A stretch of DNA of 64,000 bases from Gemmiger gallinarum (GCF_014982805.1 NZ_JADCKC010000003.1:372001-436000), one strand, 5' to 3'. Positions 40,321 through 49,406 are shown, counted from the first letter of the stretch. The notes: generated from the sequence alone by a model not told the origin. Numbers and translations: made by a program.

Positions 40321-41376
40321 TCAAAACTGTGCCAGCAGCCGGAGCAGAAGGTCGAGGTTGCGCTCGGTCAATTCCAGGATCAGCAGGTCACAGCCGGGAT
40401 CGGCGGCTTTCTCAGGGGTCAGGCTGTCCTCCGCCGTCAGCCGCCAGCTGGCGGCAAACCGCTGCTGCAGATAGGGCATGTAATACTCGCTGAAGCTGTC
40501 CCCCAGCACCCCCACCGTGCGGGGGTCCTGCTCATACAATTCCCCATAATTTTCCGCCGTCCAGGTGGTCTCGGCGGGCATGATGGTGTAGAGGGCCGAG
40601 ACGTTGGCCAGGTCGCCGGTCTGGGTGCCGGTCTCCACAAATTCATAAGCGCTGAAGTCGACTGCATCCATTCCCGCCGCCTGCAGCACGCCGTCCAGCC
40701 CCAGCACGGCGCCCATGCCGTTCCAGTGGGTATCGGTTTTGAAGTAGAGCAGCCGGTCGGGGTCGGCCAGGGCCTCGGCCCGGATGGCCTCATACTGCCA
40801 GCTCACCGGAGTGGCAGAGTTCTCCCTCAGATAAGCCACAAAGCGGTCGGTGCGGTTTTCAGTGTTGACGATGGGATAGGCGTCGGGCATGTACTCCTGA
40901 TAGACCCGGTCCTTGGACGGGGTGATGTCCAGCACCAGAGTGCAGCCGTGTTCCGCCAGGGTGGCCGCCAGCCGGTCCAGAGAGGCAGCCGCCGCGGCCA
41001 GGGTCTCCTCACTGTCGAAGGTCTCGGGCAGGCCCTGATAGTTGGCCACCGGGCGGGCGGCATCGGGGCCGTCCTTGTAGAAGAGCCAGCCGTCGCTGCC
41101 CGCCAGCACCTGGTCGCTCTCGCTCTTGCCGAAGAGCAGATAGTTCAGGTTGGCATTGAGGGAGACCAGCTGATACCGGAAGGGGGAATTGTCGGCCAGG
41201 AAGTTGTCCAGCTGGTCGGGCAGCTGGGCAAGGGGGCTTTGCAGCACCTGGGGCAGGCCGGTGAGCAGGCGGTTTTCGTGGTTATCCCCCGAAAGCTGCT
41301 TGCTGAAAATATTGAAGATGAGAAAGCTCAGCCCCAGCACCCCGCAGAAGAGGGCGATCCATATTTTTTTAAGCAT
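40321..41376 (-). CDS. AlgX/AlgJ-like SGNH acetyltransferase partner protein
   Basis: 351 residues. N-terminal membrane anchor (about 5-25), then an extracytoplasmic SGNH-hydrolase-like domain: VLDITPSKDRVYQEYMPD, FKTDTHWNGMG (the DxHW motif) and VGVLGDSFSEYY (the GDSx Ser). Such proteins receive acyl groups from an MBOAT partner and place them on extracellular glycans. The MBOAT gene is 10 bases upstream on the same strand. Confidence 0.9.
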   Translation of the reverse strand: MLKKIWIALFCGVLGLSFLIFNIFSKQLSGDNHENRLLTGLPQVLQSPLAQLPDQLDNFLADNSPFRYQLVSLNANLNYLLFGKSESDQVLAGSDGWLFYKDGPDAARPVANYQGLPETFDSEETLAAAAASLDRLAATLAEHGCTLVLDITPSKDRVYQEYMPDAYPIVNTENRTDRFVAYLRENSATPVSWQYEAIRAEALADPDRLLYFKTDTHWNGMGAVLGLDGVLQAAGMDAVDFSAYEFVETGTQTGDLANVSALYTIMPAETTWTAENYGELYEQDPRTVGVLGDSFSEYYMPYLQQRFAASWRLTAEDSLTPEKAADPGCDLLILELTERNLDLLLRLLAQF

Positions 41377-41386
41377 GCCGCCCTCC

Positions 41387-42796
41387 TTAGAATTGGGTGT
41401 AGATGAAGGCCTGATAGTTGCCCGCCGTCACCTGCACGATGCTGAAAAAGAGCAGCACCGCCAGCAATGCCACGGTGAGGGGGCGGGGATTGCGGCCGTC
41501 GCGCGCCCAGCTGCGCAGCCGGGGGAAGAGGACCTGCAGCGGCCCGCAAAGCAGCACCGCCGCAGCAAAGAGCAGCCATTCCTTGGGTCCCACAAAGGGG
41601 GCCAGGGTCATGCCGGCATCTCCTGCCTGCAGGGTAATGATTCCCCACAGGGTTGCCAATGCCTGGCGCAGGCCGTTTGCCCCGAAAAAGACAAAACCGA
41701 TCCACACCGCCGCCACCAGATAGACGTGGCTGACCCAGGCGGGCAGCTTTTCCAAACGTTTGGCAAGGCCCAGACGCTCGATACAGGCAAGGATGCCGTG
41801 CCAAACGCCGAAGGCCACATACTGCCAGGCCGCCCCGTGCCAGATGCCGGTGCAGAGAAACACCACAAAGAGGTTGAGACAGGTGCGTCCCATACTGCAC
41901 CGGCTGCCCCCCATGGGGAAGTAGAGATATCGCCGGAACCAGGCGCCCAGGGTCATGTGCCACCGCCGCCAGAACTCTCCTACCGTGCGGGAGAGGTAGG
42001 GGTAGTCGAAGTTTTCGGGCATGGTAAGGCCGAACATCTCTCCCAGACCCACAGCCATATCGCTGTAGCCGGAGAAATCATAGTAGAGCTGAAAGAAAAA
42101 AGCTGTTGCCCCGGCAAACAATACAGGGGCAGGCATGGTCTGGGCGGGGGCAGAGGTCACCGCTCCATAGACCGAGCCCAGAGGGTCGGCCAGCAGGGCC
42201 TTTTTGGCAAGGCCCAGGGTGAACCGCTGGATGCCATGGCAGAAGCGGGCGGCATCCACCCGGCGCGCAGGGCCACGGGGGTCGAGGGCCGCCTCCTGGT
42301 CGCTCCAGCGCAGGATGGGCCCCGAGCTTACGTGGGCAAAGAAGGCCATGTAGAGGAAGAAACGCAGGGGATTGCGGGTGGGGACGATATCCCCCCGGGC
42401 GGCGTCCACACAGTAGCTGATGCCCTGAAAGGTATAGAAGCTGATGCCCAGGGGCATGGCCACCGATAAAACCGGCAGGGTCCCGGGCAGCAGGGCGTCG
42501 ATGTTCTGGGTGACAAAGCCCGCATACTTGAAAAATCCCAGGGCCGCCAGGTTGCAGACCACCGCCGCTGCCAGCAGCGCCCGCTTTTGGGCCGCCCGCT
42601 CAAGCAGCAGGCCCGCCGCCCAGTTGAAGGCGGAGAAGGCCAGCAGGATCGCCGCGCCCCGCCAGCCCGCCCACAGGATGAACACCAGGCTGAACACCGC
42701 CAGCACGGCGTTGCGCCCCCGGGGCGGCAGCAGGTAGTAAAATGCCCAGGCCAGGGGCAGAAAGGCAAAGAGAAACTGGACCGAGGAAAAACTCAT
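41387..42796 (-). CDS. MBOAT-family membrane O-acyltransferase (AlgI/DltB-like)
   Basis: 469 residues with about 11 membrane helices. MBOAT landmarks: PLGISFYTFQGISYCVDAARG, split here as PLGISFYTFQ and ISYCVDAARG; FWRRWHMTLGAWFRRYLYFP; and CTGIWHGAAWQYVAFG with the catalytic His. Transfers acetyl or other acyl groups across the membrane to an exported acceptor with the AlgX-like protein encoded next. 38 bases after dapF. Confidence 0.95.
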   Translation of the reverse strand: MSFSSVQFLFAFLPLAWAFYYLLPPRGRNAVLAVFSLVFILWAGWRGAAILLAFSAFNWAAGLLLERAAQKRALLAAAVVCNLAALGFFKYAGFVTQNIDALLPGTLPVLSVAMPLGISFYTFQGISYCVDAARGDIVPTRNPLRFFLYMAFFAHVSSGPILRWSDQEAALDPRGPARRVDAARFCHGIQRFTLGLAKKALLADPLGSVYGAVTSAPAQTMPAPVLFAGATAFFFQLYYDFSGYSDMAVGLGEMFGLTMPENFDYPYLSRTVGEFWRRWHMTLGAWFRRYLYFPMGGSRCSMGRTCLNLFVVFLCTGIWHGAAWQYVAFGVWHGILACIERLGLAKRLEKLPAWVSHVYLVAAVWIGFVFFGANGLRQALATLWGIITLQAGDAGMTLAPFVGPKEWLLFAAAVLLCGPLQVLFPRLRSWARDGRNPRPLTVALLAVLLFFSIVQVTAGNYQAFIYTQF

Positions 42797-42834
42797 GGGT
42801 CACTCCCGTTGTGTCAGAAAGAGACGGGGCGGAA

Positions 42835-43686
42835 TCAATCCACCTCCACCTCACCGGTGAAGGCCGTCTCGGCGGGGCCGGACAGCAGCACATGGTCGTC
42901 GCTGCGGACGGTAATGTTCAGCTTGCCGCCCAGCAGCTCCACCTCCACGGGCACATCCCGGGGGCAGACGCCACGCAGCACCATGGCGGACACCGAGGCA
43001 CAGGCGCCGGTGCCGCAGGCCATGGTCTCGCCGCTGCCCCGCTCCCACACCCGCATTTTCAGGTGGGTGGCGTCCCGGACATAGATGAACTCGGTGTTGA
43101 CCCCCTCGGGGAAAAGCTTGTTCTTTTCAAAGTCGGGGCCGATGGCAGCCAGGTCCATGCCGGTGGGCAGGTTTTCATCCGGCCACTCCACCACGCAGTG
43201 GGGGTTGCCCATGCTGACGCCGGCGGCGTCCCAGCTGCGGCCTGCCGCCTCTACCGTCATGTGGACCAGGGGGCCCTCCCCCACACCCACGGCGGGCAGG
43301 TCGGCTGCCATGGCCGAGAAGCAGCCCATCTCAGCCTGCCACTGGCCTTCCCCCAGGCGGCGCAGCGTCTTGCGCCCTGCCAGGGTGTCGATCTCCAGCG
43401 AGTCCTTCTCCGCCCCGTGGGTGTAGAGGAACTCGGCCACGCAGCGCACACCGTTGCCGCACATCTTGCCCTCGGAACCGTCGGCATTGAACATCCGCAT
43501 GGTGGCGTCCGCCCCGGGGGTAGAGGGCGGGCAGATGCAGATGATGCCGTCCGCCCCCACCGAGAAGTGCCGCCGGGACAGCTTTACCGACCAGTCCGCC
43601 ACATGCTCGGGCAGGCCGGTCTGCCGACAGTCCAGATAGATATAATCATTGCCGCATCCGTGCATTTTGGTAAAGGAAATACGCAT
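42835..43686 (-). CDS. dapF: Diaminopimelate epimerase
   Basis: 283 residues. Converts LL- to meso-diaminopimelate for lysine and peptidoglycan. Two catalytic Cys: NADGSEGKMCGNGVRC near residue 75 and GETMACGTGACAS near 228. MHGCGNDYIYLD at the start and SMGNPHCVV are conserved. First gene of a run dapF-MBOAT-algX-dapL. Confidence 0.97.
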   Translation of the reverse strand: MRISFTKMHGCGNDYIYLDCRQTGLPEHVADWSVKLSRRHFSVGADGIICICPPSTPGADATMRMFNADGSEGKMCGNGVRCVAEFLYTHGAEKDSLEIDTLAGRKTLRRLGEGQWQAEMGCFSAMAADLPAVGVGEGPLVHMTVEAAGRSWDAAGVSMGNPHCVVEWPDENLPTGMDLAAIGPDFEKNKLFPEGVNTEFIYVRDATHLKMRVWERGSGETMACGTGACASVSAMVLRGVCPRDVPVEVELLGGKLNITVRSDDHVLLSGPAETAFTGEVEVD

Positions 43687-43755
43687 TGGGTTGCCTCCTG
43701 TATTCGCATCGGGGCGCCGTGAATGAGACGCCTGTGGTCATGAGATACTGACCTT

Positions 43756-43784
43756 ATTATAGCGTGTGTCCTACCCCGAGACAA
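43756..43784 (-). promoter_or_regulatory. dapF promoter
   Basis: Minus-strand TTGTCT, 17-base spacer, TATAAT, 70 bases before the start. Confidence 0.65.
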
Positions 43785-43844
43785 GAAAAAACCGCTTTGG
43801 ACGGCAGAGGCACAAAAAGTTCCTCTCCCCCGCCCGGCCAGCCC

Positions 43845-43873
43845 TTGACAAGCGGGTATGGATACGCTATAAA
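43845..43873 (+). promoter_or_regulatory. acpP promoter
   Basis: TTGACA, 17-base spacer, TATAAA; a strong sigma-A promoter 79 bases before the ATG. Confidence 0.82.
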
Positions 43874-43951
43874 ATTTAGTAGCAATCATCTTAAAAGATG
43901 AGAATATGCCGCGCCCGCGGCGTGGCGGACGGACAAAAGGAGAATGCACGA

Positions 43952-44188
43952 ATGGAATCCGAGGTTTTTGAGCGCATCCGCGAGTATCTGGCCGACCAGC
44001 TTGACGTTGACCCCGAAAAGATCACTCCCGACAGTGACATTGTGGAAGATTTCGGCGCAGACAGTCTGGACGTCGTGGACATGATCACCACCCTGTCCGA
44101 TGAGTTCGGCGTTGACATCCCCGATGAGGAGATTGAGAATTTCCACACCGTGGGCGACGTCGTTCAGTACGTTGAGGATCGGATCTGA
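43952..44188 (+). CDS. acpP: Acyl carrier protein
   Basis: 78 residues; AAAGGAGAATGCACGA precedes ATG 43952, while the longer open frame starts before the ribosome site. The phosphopantetheine Ser is Ser38 in FGADSLDVVDM. Acidic, four-helix composition as usual. Stands alone with its own promoter and terminator, not in a fab cluster. Confidence 0.95.
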   Translation: MESEVFERIREYLADQLDVDPEKITPDSDIVEDFGADSLDVVDMITTLSDEFGVDIPDEEIENFHTVGDVVQYVEDRI

Positions 44189-44194
44189 AACGGA

Positions 44195-44234
44195 TTCCCC
44201 TGCGGCGTAAGACGCTTGCAGGGGCCTTTTTGTT
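44195..44234 (+). terminator. acpP terminator
   Basis: CCCCTGC-GGCGT / ACGC-TT-GCAGGGG hairpin then CCTTTTTG. Confidence 0.85.
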
Positions 44235-44293
44235 ATATCTGCACAGTCTGCCTTGCCGGGCATTGTGCATCATCATGTGAGGAGTTTTGAATC

Positions 44294-45733
44294 ATGGCAA
44301 AGGACAAGAAGAAACTGGTCGAGGCGATCACTGCGCAGGAGGTCGACTTTGCCCAGTGGTACACCGACATCTGCAAGAAGGCTGAGCTGGTGGAGTATTC
44401 CAGCGTCAAGGGCTTCACGGTACTGCGCCCCTACGGCTACGCCATCTGGGAGAACATCCAGCAGGACCTGGACGCCCGCTTCAAGGCCACCGGCCACGAG
44501 AACGTGGCCATGCCCATGCTGATCCCCGAGAGCCTGCTCAAGAAGGAGGGCGAGCTGGTCAACGGCTTTGCCCCCGAAGTCGCCTGGGTCACCACCGGCG
44601 GCTCCGAGCCTCTGGAGGAGCGCCTGGCGGTGCGTCCCACCAGCGAGACCATGTTCTGCGATCACTTTGCCCGTGTGCTGCAGAGCTACCGCGATCTGCC
44701 TATGCTGTACAACCAGTGGTGCAGCGTCGTCCGCTGGGAAAAGACCACCCGGCCCTTCCTGCGCACCCGCGAGTTCTGGTGGCAGGAAGGCCACACCATC
44801 CACGAGACCCAGGCCGAGGCCGAGGCTGAGACCGAGCAGCAGCTGAACTGCTACGCCGATTTCTGCGAGCACGACCTGTGCATCCCCGTCATCAAGGGCC
44901 GCAAGACCGACAAGGAAAAGTTTGCCGGCGCTGAGGCCACCTACACCATCGAGGCCATGATGAAGGACGGCAAGGCCCTGCAGAGCGGCACCAGCCATTA
45001 CTTCGGCGACAAGTTCAGCCGCGCCTACGACGTGACCTTCACCGGCCGGGACAACACCCTGCAGTATCCCTTCCAGACTTCCTGGGGCTGCACCACCCGC
45101 CTCATCGGTGCCATCATCATGACCCACGGCGACGACGACGGCCTGATCCTGCCCCCGGCCATCGCCCCCATCCAGGTGGTCATCGTTCCCGTTGCCGCCC
45201 ACAAGCCCGGCGTGCTGGAGAAGGCTCAGGAGCTGGCCGAGAGCCTGAAGTCCGTGGCCCGCGTCAAGCTGGACGACAGCGACAAGGCCCCCGGCTGGAA
45301 GTTCAGCCAGTGGGAGATGAAGGGCGTGCCTCTGCGCATTGAGGTCGGCCCCCGTGATCTGGAGCAGGGCCAGTGCGTGCTGGTCCGCCGGGACAACCGG
45401 GAGAAGCAGTTCGTCAAGCTGGAGGACCTGCCCACCGCCATCCCCGCCGCTCTGGAGGCCCTGGCCAAGGCGCTGTACGACCGCGCTCTGGAAAACCGCG
45501 AGGCCCGCACCTTTGCCGCCACCACCATGGACGAGGTGCAGGAGCTGGTCAAGACCAAGACCGGCTTCATCAAGACCATGTGGTGCGGCGATGTTGCCTG
45601 CGAGGAGGCCATGAAGGAGAAGGCCGGTCTTTCCAGCCGCTGCATGCCCTTTGCCCAGGAACATCTCTCCGATGTCTGCCCCGTCTGCGGCAAGCCTGCC
45701 AAAACCATGGTAGTCTGGGGCATCGCCTACTGA
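44294..45733 (+). CDS. proS: Prolyl-tRNA synthetase, type 3 (archaeal/eukaryotic-like)
   Basis: 479 residues, no editing insertion. Class II core with [40 protein letters not shown] (motif 2) and the C-terminal zinc-type domain with [10 protein letters not shown] and CPVCGKPAK. The type 3 form is common in Clostridia and Bacteroidetes and differs from the long bacterial ProRS. ATG preceded by GTGAGGAG. No T-box leader was recognised in the 59-base gap. Confidence 0.96.
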   Translation: MAKDKKKLVEAITAQEVDFAQWYTDICKKAELVEYSSVKGFTVLRPYGYAIWENIQQDLDARFKATGHENVAMPMLIPESLLKKEGELVNGFAPEVAWVTTGGSEPLEERLAVRPTSETMFCDHFARVLQSYRDLPMLYNQWCSVVRWEKTTRPFLRTREFWWQEGHTIHETQAEAEAETEQQLNCYADFCEHDLCIPVIKGRKTDKEKFAGAEATYTIEAMMKDGKALQSGTSHYFGDKFSRAYDVTFTGRDNTLQYPFQTSWGCTTRLIGAIIMTHGDDDGLILPPAIAPIQVVIVPVAAHKPGVLEKAQELAESLKSVARVKLDDSDKAPGWKFSQWEMKGVPLRIEVGPRDLEQGQCVLVRRDNREKQFVKLEDLPTAIPAALEALAKALYDRALENREARTFAATTMDEVQELVKTKTGFIKTMWCGDVACEEAMKEKAGLSSRCMPFAQEHLSDVCPVCGKPAKTMVVWGIAY

Positions 45734-45800
45734 TCGACGCCGGTTTGTCCGCCCCGGCTGCCTGAACTGCCGTGAAGCGGCGGACTGTTGTGAATGCCTT

Positions 45801-45849
45801 ATCCGGCGCACCGGCAGGGAGTGTTTCCTTCCGGTGCGCCGTTGTTTTT
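45801..45849 (+). terminator. proS terminator
   Basis: 11-bp stem CGGCGCACCGG / CCGGTGCGCCG followed by TTGTTTTT. Confidence 0.88.
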
Positions 45850-45885
45850 ACCGGGATATCAACCCCCGCGGAGGATGTAAAAATC

Positions 45886-46956
45886 ATGATCGTCTTTCTG
45901 GCCTTTGTGCTGTATCTGCTGGGCATGGTGCTGGCCGCCGTAGGCAGCCGTCTGGCAGGGCGCTGCGCCACCTGGTGCTTCGCCCTGTGCGGCTTTCCTC
46001 TGTGGGTGGTCAGCGCCACGGTGGCCTGCCTCTGCATCGCCCTGCCCCAGCTGATGCTGGCCTTTCTGGCATCGGGACTGTCGGTCACCTCTCTGGCGGT
46101 GGGCACTGCTCTGGCCGGTGCCGTGGCCGATGTGGGTCTGGTACTGGCCGTCTGCCTGCTGCGCCGCCAGAGCGTCATCGTTGACCGGGGCGAACTCATC
46201 CGCAAGTGCCTGATCCTGCTTTTCGCCTGTGTGGTGCTACTGGTCTTTGTGCGGGACGGCCTGCTCAGCTACACTGGCGTGGGGCTGCTCATGGCCCTCT
46301 TCGTCCTCTTTGTCATGGAGAACATTGTCTATCAGCACCGCATGATTTACGAGGAGGAGATGGACCTCATCACCACCCGGGACCCTGCCGCCATTTCCGC
46401 CCTCCGTCTGCGGGACGACGGCACCGTCCGCTTTCCCGCCATGAGCGTCAAAAACTCCCTGCGCAATCTGGGCGGGGTGCTGCTGGGCATGGCCGTGCTG
46501 GTGGTGGGTGCCTATTCCCTGCTGTATGCCTCGGTGGTGTTTGCCAACCTGACAGGCACCATTCAGGCCCTGTGGGCGGCCACACTGCTCTCCCTGGGGT
46601 TTTCCCTGCCTCTGCTGGCCGAGGCCTTCCACCACCCTCTGGGCTCGGCCTGGAAGCGTTTTGCCGAGCGATGCCGCATCTATCCCGACAGCAGCTTTCC
46701 CATGAACCTGCTCAACGCTGCCATCCTCAACATCACTCTGGTGCTGCCCCTGGCCAGCCTGATGTACCGCAGGCGTCTGCCCGTGGGCGAGCAGTTCCGC
46801 ACCTACGAGGTCCCCGCCTGTATCGTTATGGCGCTTTTGCTGCTGCTGCCCGCTCTGTTCAAGCGCAGGCTGTACCGCTGGCAGGGCGCCGCCTGCCTGA
46901 CTGTCTATTTCTGCTATCTGGCCGCGGTGCTGTTTGCGCCTCTGGCAGGTGCCTGA
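45886..46956 (+). CDS. Degenerate CaCA-type (Na/Ca exchanger-like) membrane protein
   Basis: 356 residues; ATG 45886 with CGGAGGATG upstream. About ten membrane helices in two halves with a central charged loop (EEEMDLITTRDPAAISALRL). The halves resemble the two alpha-repeats of cation/Ca exchangers: ALPQLMLAFLASG and GTALAGAVADVGLVL in the first, FSLPLLAEAFHHPLG and FPMNLLNAAILNITLVL in the second. However the key acidic residues of the SLPE and NSxxN motifs are changed (Q and L for E), so transport of Ca may be lost. Family assignment is tentative. Confidence 0.6.
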   Translation: MIVFLAFVLYLLGMVLAAVGSRLAGRCATWCFALCGFPLWVVSATVACLCIALPQLMLAFLASGLSVTSLAVGTALAGAVADVGLVLAVCLLRRQSVIVDRGELIRKCLILLFACVVLLVFVRDGLLSYTGVGLLMALFVLFVMENIVYQHRMIYEEEMDLITTRDPAAISALRLRDDGTVRFPAMSVKNSLRNLGGVLLGMAVLVVGAYSLLYASVVFANLTGTIQALWAATLLSLGFSLPLLAEAFHHPLGSAWKRFAERCRIYPDSSFPMNLLNAAILNITLVLPLASLMYRRRLPVGEQFRTYEVPACIVMALLLLLPALFKRRLYRWQGAACLTVYFCYLAAVLFAPLAGA

Positions 46957-46991
46957 TCCGTTTACCCCCTGACTGTACAAAAAGAAATTTC

Positions 46992-47034
46992 AAAAGCCCT
47001 CCTCCCCTGTTTCAGCAGGAGAGGAGGGCTTTCT
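46992..47034. terminator. Bidirectional terminator
   Basis: AAAAGCCCTCCTC / GAGGAGGGCTTT between convergent exchanger-like and epimerase-like genes. Confidence 0.88.
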
Positions 47035-47071
47035 GTATCGTCAGATGTTTCTTTTTTGTCTGAGGTGGACC

Positions 47072-47956
47072 TTACCGGTCGAAGGTGGTGGACATGGTGG
47101 TGGACCAGCTCTCCCCCTGCTTCAGGCTTGCAGCACAGGGGCGGGACTCCCATTCCAGAGGGCCGTTTGCCTCGCCGGTCAGGCTCTGCCACGGCTCAAT
47201 GCAGACAAAGCGCAGCGGCTTGATGGGCTTGGACCAGATCAGCACATAGGGATAGCCCTCGATGTCGCAGCTGACGCGGCGGCCGGTGTCCTTCTCCACA
47301 ATGGCCAGGGACTTGCTGCGCAGGTTGACCATGCAGTGGCTGTCGTTGTCAAAGAGGTCGTCGGTCAGGGGGATGCGGCGGGTATTGCGGGCCAGATAAT
47401 AATAGTGGTTGCCTTCCAGCAGGCCGTCAGGCAGAGCACTGACGCACAGGGGGGACTCGATCTCATCAAAGCGGAACTCGTAGTCCTCGGTGGTGTGCTT
47501 GTCGTCGAAGGGGATGACAAAGCCGGGATGGAAGCCGATGCCGAAGCGCAGCATGGGCTCCACGGGGTTTTCCACCGTCAGCTTGTGGTGGACGGTGCGC
47601 TCCTCCAGCGTGAAGGTGGAGCGCAGCACAAAGGCATAGGGCCAGATGGGCAGGGTCTGGCTGTCGGCGTGGAGCTCAAACTCCAGCACGTCGTCGGTGT
47701 GGCGGACCAAAGTGTGCTCCACATCGCGGGCAAAACCATGCTGTGGACCCTGGTACTCCAGTCCCTTGGCGATCATCTTGCCGCCGGTCAGCTTGCCGGT
47801 GTAGGGGAACAGAATAGGCGCGCGGCGCGGCCAGACTTCCGGGTCGCCGTTCCAGAGCATCTCGGCTCCGGTATGCTTGTTGACGACGCTGTACACCTCG
47901 GCGCCCTTACTCTCAACCGTCAGACGGATAAACTCATTTTCAATGGAATACTGCAT
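47072..47956 (-). CDS. Aldose 1-epimerase family protein (LacX-like)
   Basis: 294 residues. Galactose-mutarotase-like fold: LIENEF-type start (MQYSIENEFIRLTVESKGAE), PEVWPRRAPILFPYTGKL, GPQHGFARD with a catalytic His, GIGFHPGFVIPF with the second His, and CIEPW with a Glu near the end. LacX relatives act on hexose anomers or hexose-6-phosphates; substrate not determined. Preceded by a structured leader. Confidence 0.92.
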   Translation of the reverse strand: MQYSIENEFIRLTVESKGAEVYSVVNKHTGAEMLWNGDPEVWPRRAPILFPYTGKLTGGKMIAKGLEYQGPQHGFARDVEHTLVRHTDDVLEFELHADSQTLPIWPYAFVLRSTFTLEERTVHHKLTVENPVEPMLRFGIGFHPGFVIPFDDKHTTEDYEFRFDEIESPLCVSALPDGLLEGNHYYYLARNTRRIPLTDDLFDNDSHCMVNLRSKSLAIVEKDTGRRVSCDIEGYPYVLIWSKPIKPLRFVCIEPWQSLTGEANGPLEWESRPCAASLKQGESWSTTMSTTFDR

Positions 47957-47986
47957 GGGATGACCTCCTCGGCTCGTTTTGTTTCC

Positions 47987-48029
47987 CCGGTGGCAGGTTC
48001 CGCCCGGCTGCGGGCGGTTTTCTCACCGG
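47987..48029 (-). promoter_or_regulatory. Two-stem structured leader of the epimerase gene
   Basis: Minus-strand outer stem CCGGTG / CACCGG encloses inner stem CCGCCCG-cagc-CGGGCGG; both perfect. Located between promoter and ribosome site. Confidence 0.55.
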
Positions 48030-48051
48030 CAGACTGCTTCAATATAGTTTC

Positions 48052-48079
48052 AGTATAACGCAAAAAGAGAGAAATGCAA
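48052..48079 (-). promoter_or_regulatory. Promoter of the epimerase gene
   Basis: Minus-strand TTGCAT, 16-base spacer, TATACT. Confidence 0.62.
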
Positions 48080-48157
48080 AGTGGGATATCTTTTCCCCCG
48101 CCAGGGAGATTTGCAAAACTGTCACAAAATGTTCAAAAAATCCACATCTTCCAAATA

Positions 48158-48186
48158 TTGACATTTTTGTCAAGAAATCGTATACT
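48158..48186 (+). promoter_or_regulatory. Promoter of the AbrB-family gene with inverted repeat
   Basis: TTGACA, 17-base spacer, TATACT. TTGACA-tttt-TGTCAA (48158-48173) forms an inverted repeat starting at the -35 box, a candidate operator. Confidence 0.75.
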
Positions 48187-48285
48187 ATCCACAAGAAGTT
48201 GGGCCTTTTACGTCGAAACACCTGCATATTTGGCGATATATCGAAAGCCCAATCCGCCGCATTGAGGGAAAGGAAGGCCACTGAC

Positions 48286-48537
48286 ATGAAATCTACCGGT
48301 ATCATCCGCAACACCGATAATCTGGGGCGCATCGTACTGCCCAAGGAGCTGCGCAAGAGCTTCGGCATCGGGACCGACACGCCCCTTGAAATCTTTACCG
48401 AGGGCAACGCCATCATTCTGCGCAAGTACCGTCCCGCCGGAAGCTGTGATTTCTGCGGGGAGGTCACTTCCGACACGGTGGAGTTCCGCGGCCAGCACAT
48501 CTGCGCCGCCTGCCGCCGGGCCATCAGCATGCTGTAA
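48286..48537 (+). CDS. AbrB/SpoVT-type transition-state regulator with C-terminal Cys4 motif
   Basis: 83 residues; AAAGGAAGG precedes ATG 48286. Residues 1-48 are the swapped-hairpin DNA-binding fold (GIIRNTDNLGRIVLPKELRK; SFGIGTDTPLEIF). Residues 55-80 hold CDFCGE and ICAACR, a CxxC-x(n)-CxxC pair suited to zinc. AbrB proteins of Oscillospiraceae sometimes carry this tail. Probably autoregulated. Confidence 0.93.
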   Translation: MKSTGIIRNTDNLGRIVLPKELRKSFGIGTDTPLEIFTEGNAIILRKYRPAGSCDFCGEVTSDTVEFRGQHICAACRRAISML

Positions 48538-48545
48538 GCATAAGC

Positions 48546-48591
48546 AAAACCGCACGGCGGACACCCCTTTCCGGTGCGTCCGCCGTGCGGC
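48546..48591. terminator. Convergent terminator between AbrB and XRE genes
   Basis: 13-bp stem CCGCACGGCGGAC / GTCCGCCGTGCGG; TTTTGC follows on the minus strand, weak A-rich side on the plus strand. Confidence 0.75.
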
Positions 48592-48623
48592 ATAAAAGTG
48601 TAAAATGGTTGTTCTCCGCCCTG

Positions 48624-49313
48624 TCAGCGCTGCAGGCCGCGGACGACCTCCTCGCTGTTCTTGATGAGGTTGAGCAGGCTGGTGGCATGACGGGGATAAT
48701 CGGAGGTCAGGCTAGCGGTGGTCATGTCCAGCTGGGAAGCCGCCCGGGCTGCCTGGGCACCGTCCTCCCCCGAAAGCTGGGCCAGAAGATCGCCCTCCGC
48801 CGCATGCATGGCGGCATCGGTATAGCCCTGCCAGCGGGCCCGGCTGACCCGGAACATGCTGGCCACATTTTTGGGCGATGCCTGATACAGATGCCGGAAC
48901 ATCCGGTACACCGCCAGCATCAGATAGTTGCTCACCGATGTGACCAGTTCCTTGTCCTTGCAGACGGCCAGCTTGTCAAACAGGATATCCAGGGAGTTCT
49001 CGATCAGCTTTTTGTACATGACGGGCAGCACACTGCCGCGGTAGACACTGTCGGCGGAGACTGCGGTGTCCGGCAGATCCTCCACACGGATGGTCTGGCC
49101 GCTGCGCTCGGCACTGCGGCCCAGGAGATAATCACACGACACGCCGTAATAGTCCGCGACCTGCACCACAAATTCCAGGCCGCATTCCCGGATTCCCTTT
49201 TCGTAATGGGAAAGCTGGGCCTGGGAAATTCCCAGGTCCTGTGCCGCCTGTTTCTGCGTGATTCCGCGTTCTTTCCGCAGCAATGTAATGATGCGATTGA
49301 ACTCCATCGCCAT
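48624..49313 (-). CDS. XRE-family regulator with helical C-terminal domain
   Basis: 229 residues from ATG 49313; a second ATG at 49307 is equally usable (CAGGA lies 4 or 10 bases upstream). N-terminal Cro/CI HTH at residues about 5-65 (ITQKQAAQDLGISQAQLSHYE; EFVVQVADYYGVSCDYLLGR), then about 150 residues of helices (YKKLIENSLDILFDKLAVCK; VRGLQR end) without a recognised ligand site. Its promoter contains a palindrome that suggests autoregulation. Confidence 0.9.
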   Translation of the reverse strand: MAMEFNRIITLLRKERGITQKQAAQDLGISQAQLSHYEKGIRECGLEFVVQVADYYGVSCDYLLGRSAERSGQTIRVEDLPDTAVSADSVYRGSVLPVMYKKLIENSLDILFDKLAVCKDKELVTSVSNYLMLAVYRMFRHLYQASPKNVASMFRVSRARWQGYTDAAMHAAEGDLLAQLSGEDGAQAARAASQLDMTTASLTSDYPRHATSLLNLIKNSEEVVRGLQR

Positions 49314-49406
49314 GATTTCCTGCCGTCCTTGCCCGGGCATGCCCTGTGCGGCGCCCTCCGCAAGGGCGCAGTGGGGCCATGCCCGAATTTGTTCTACGTG
49401 CTGTAC

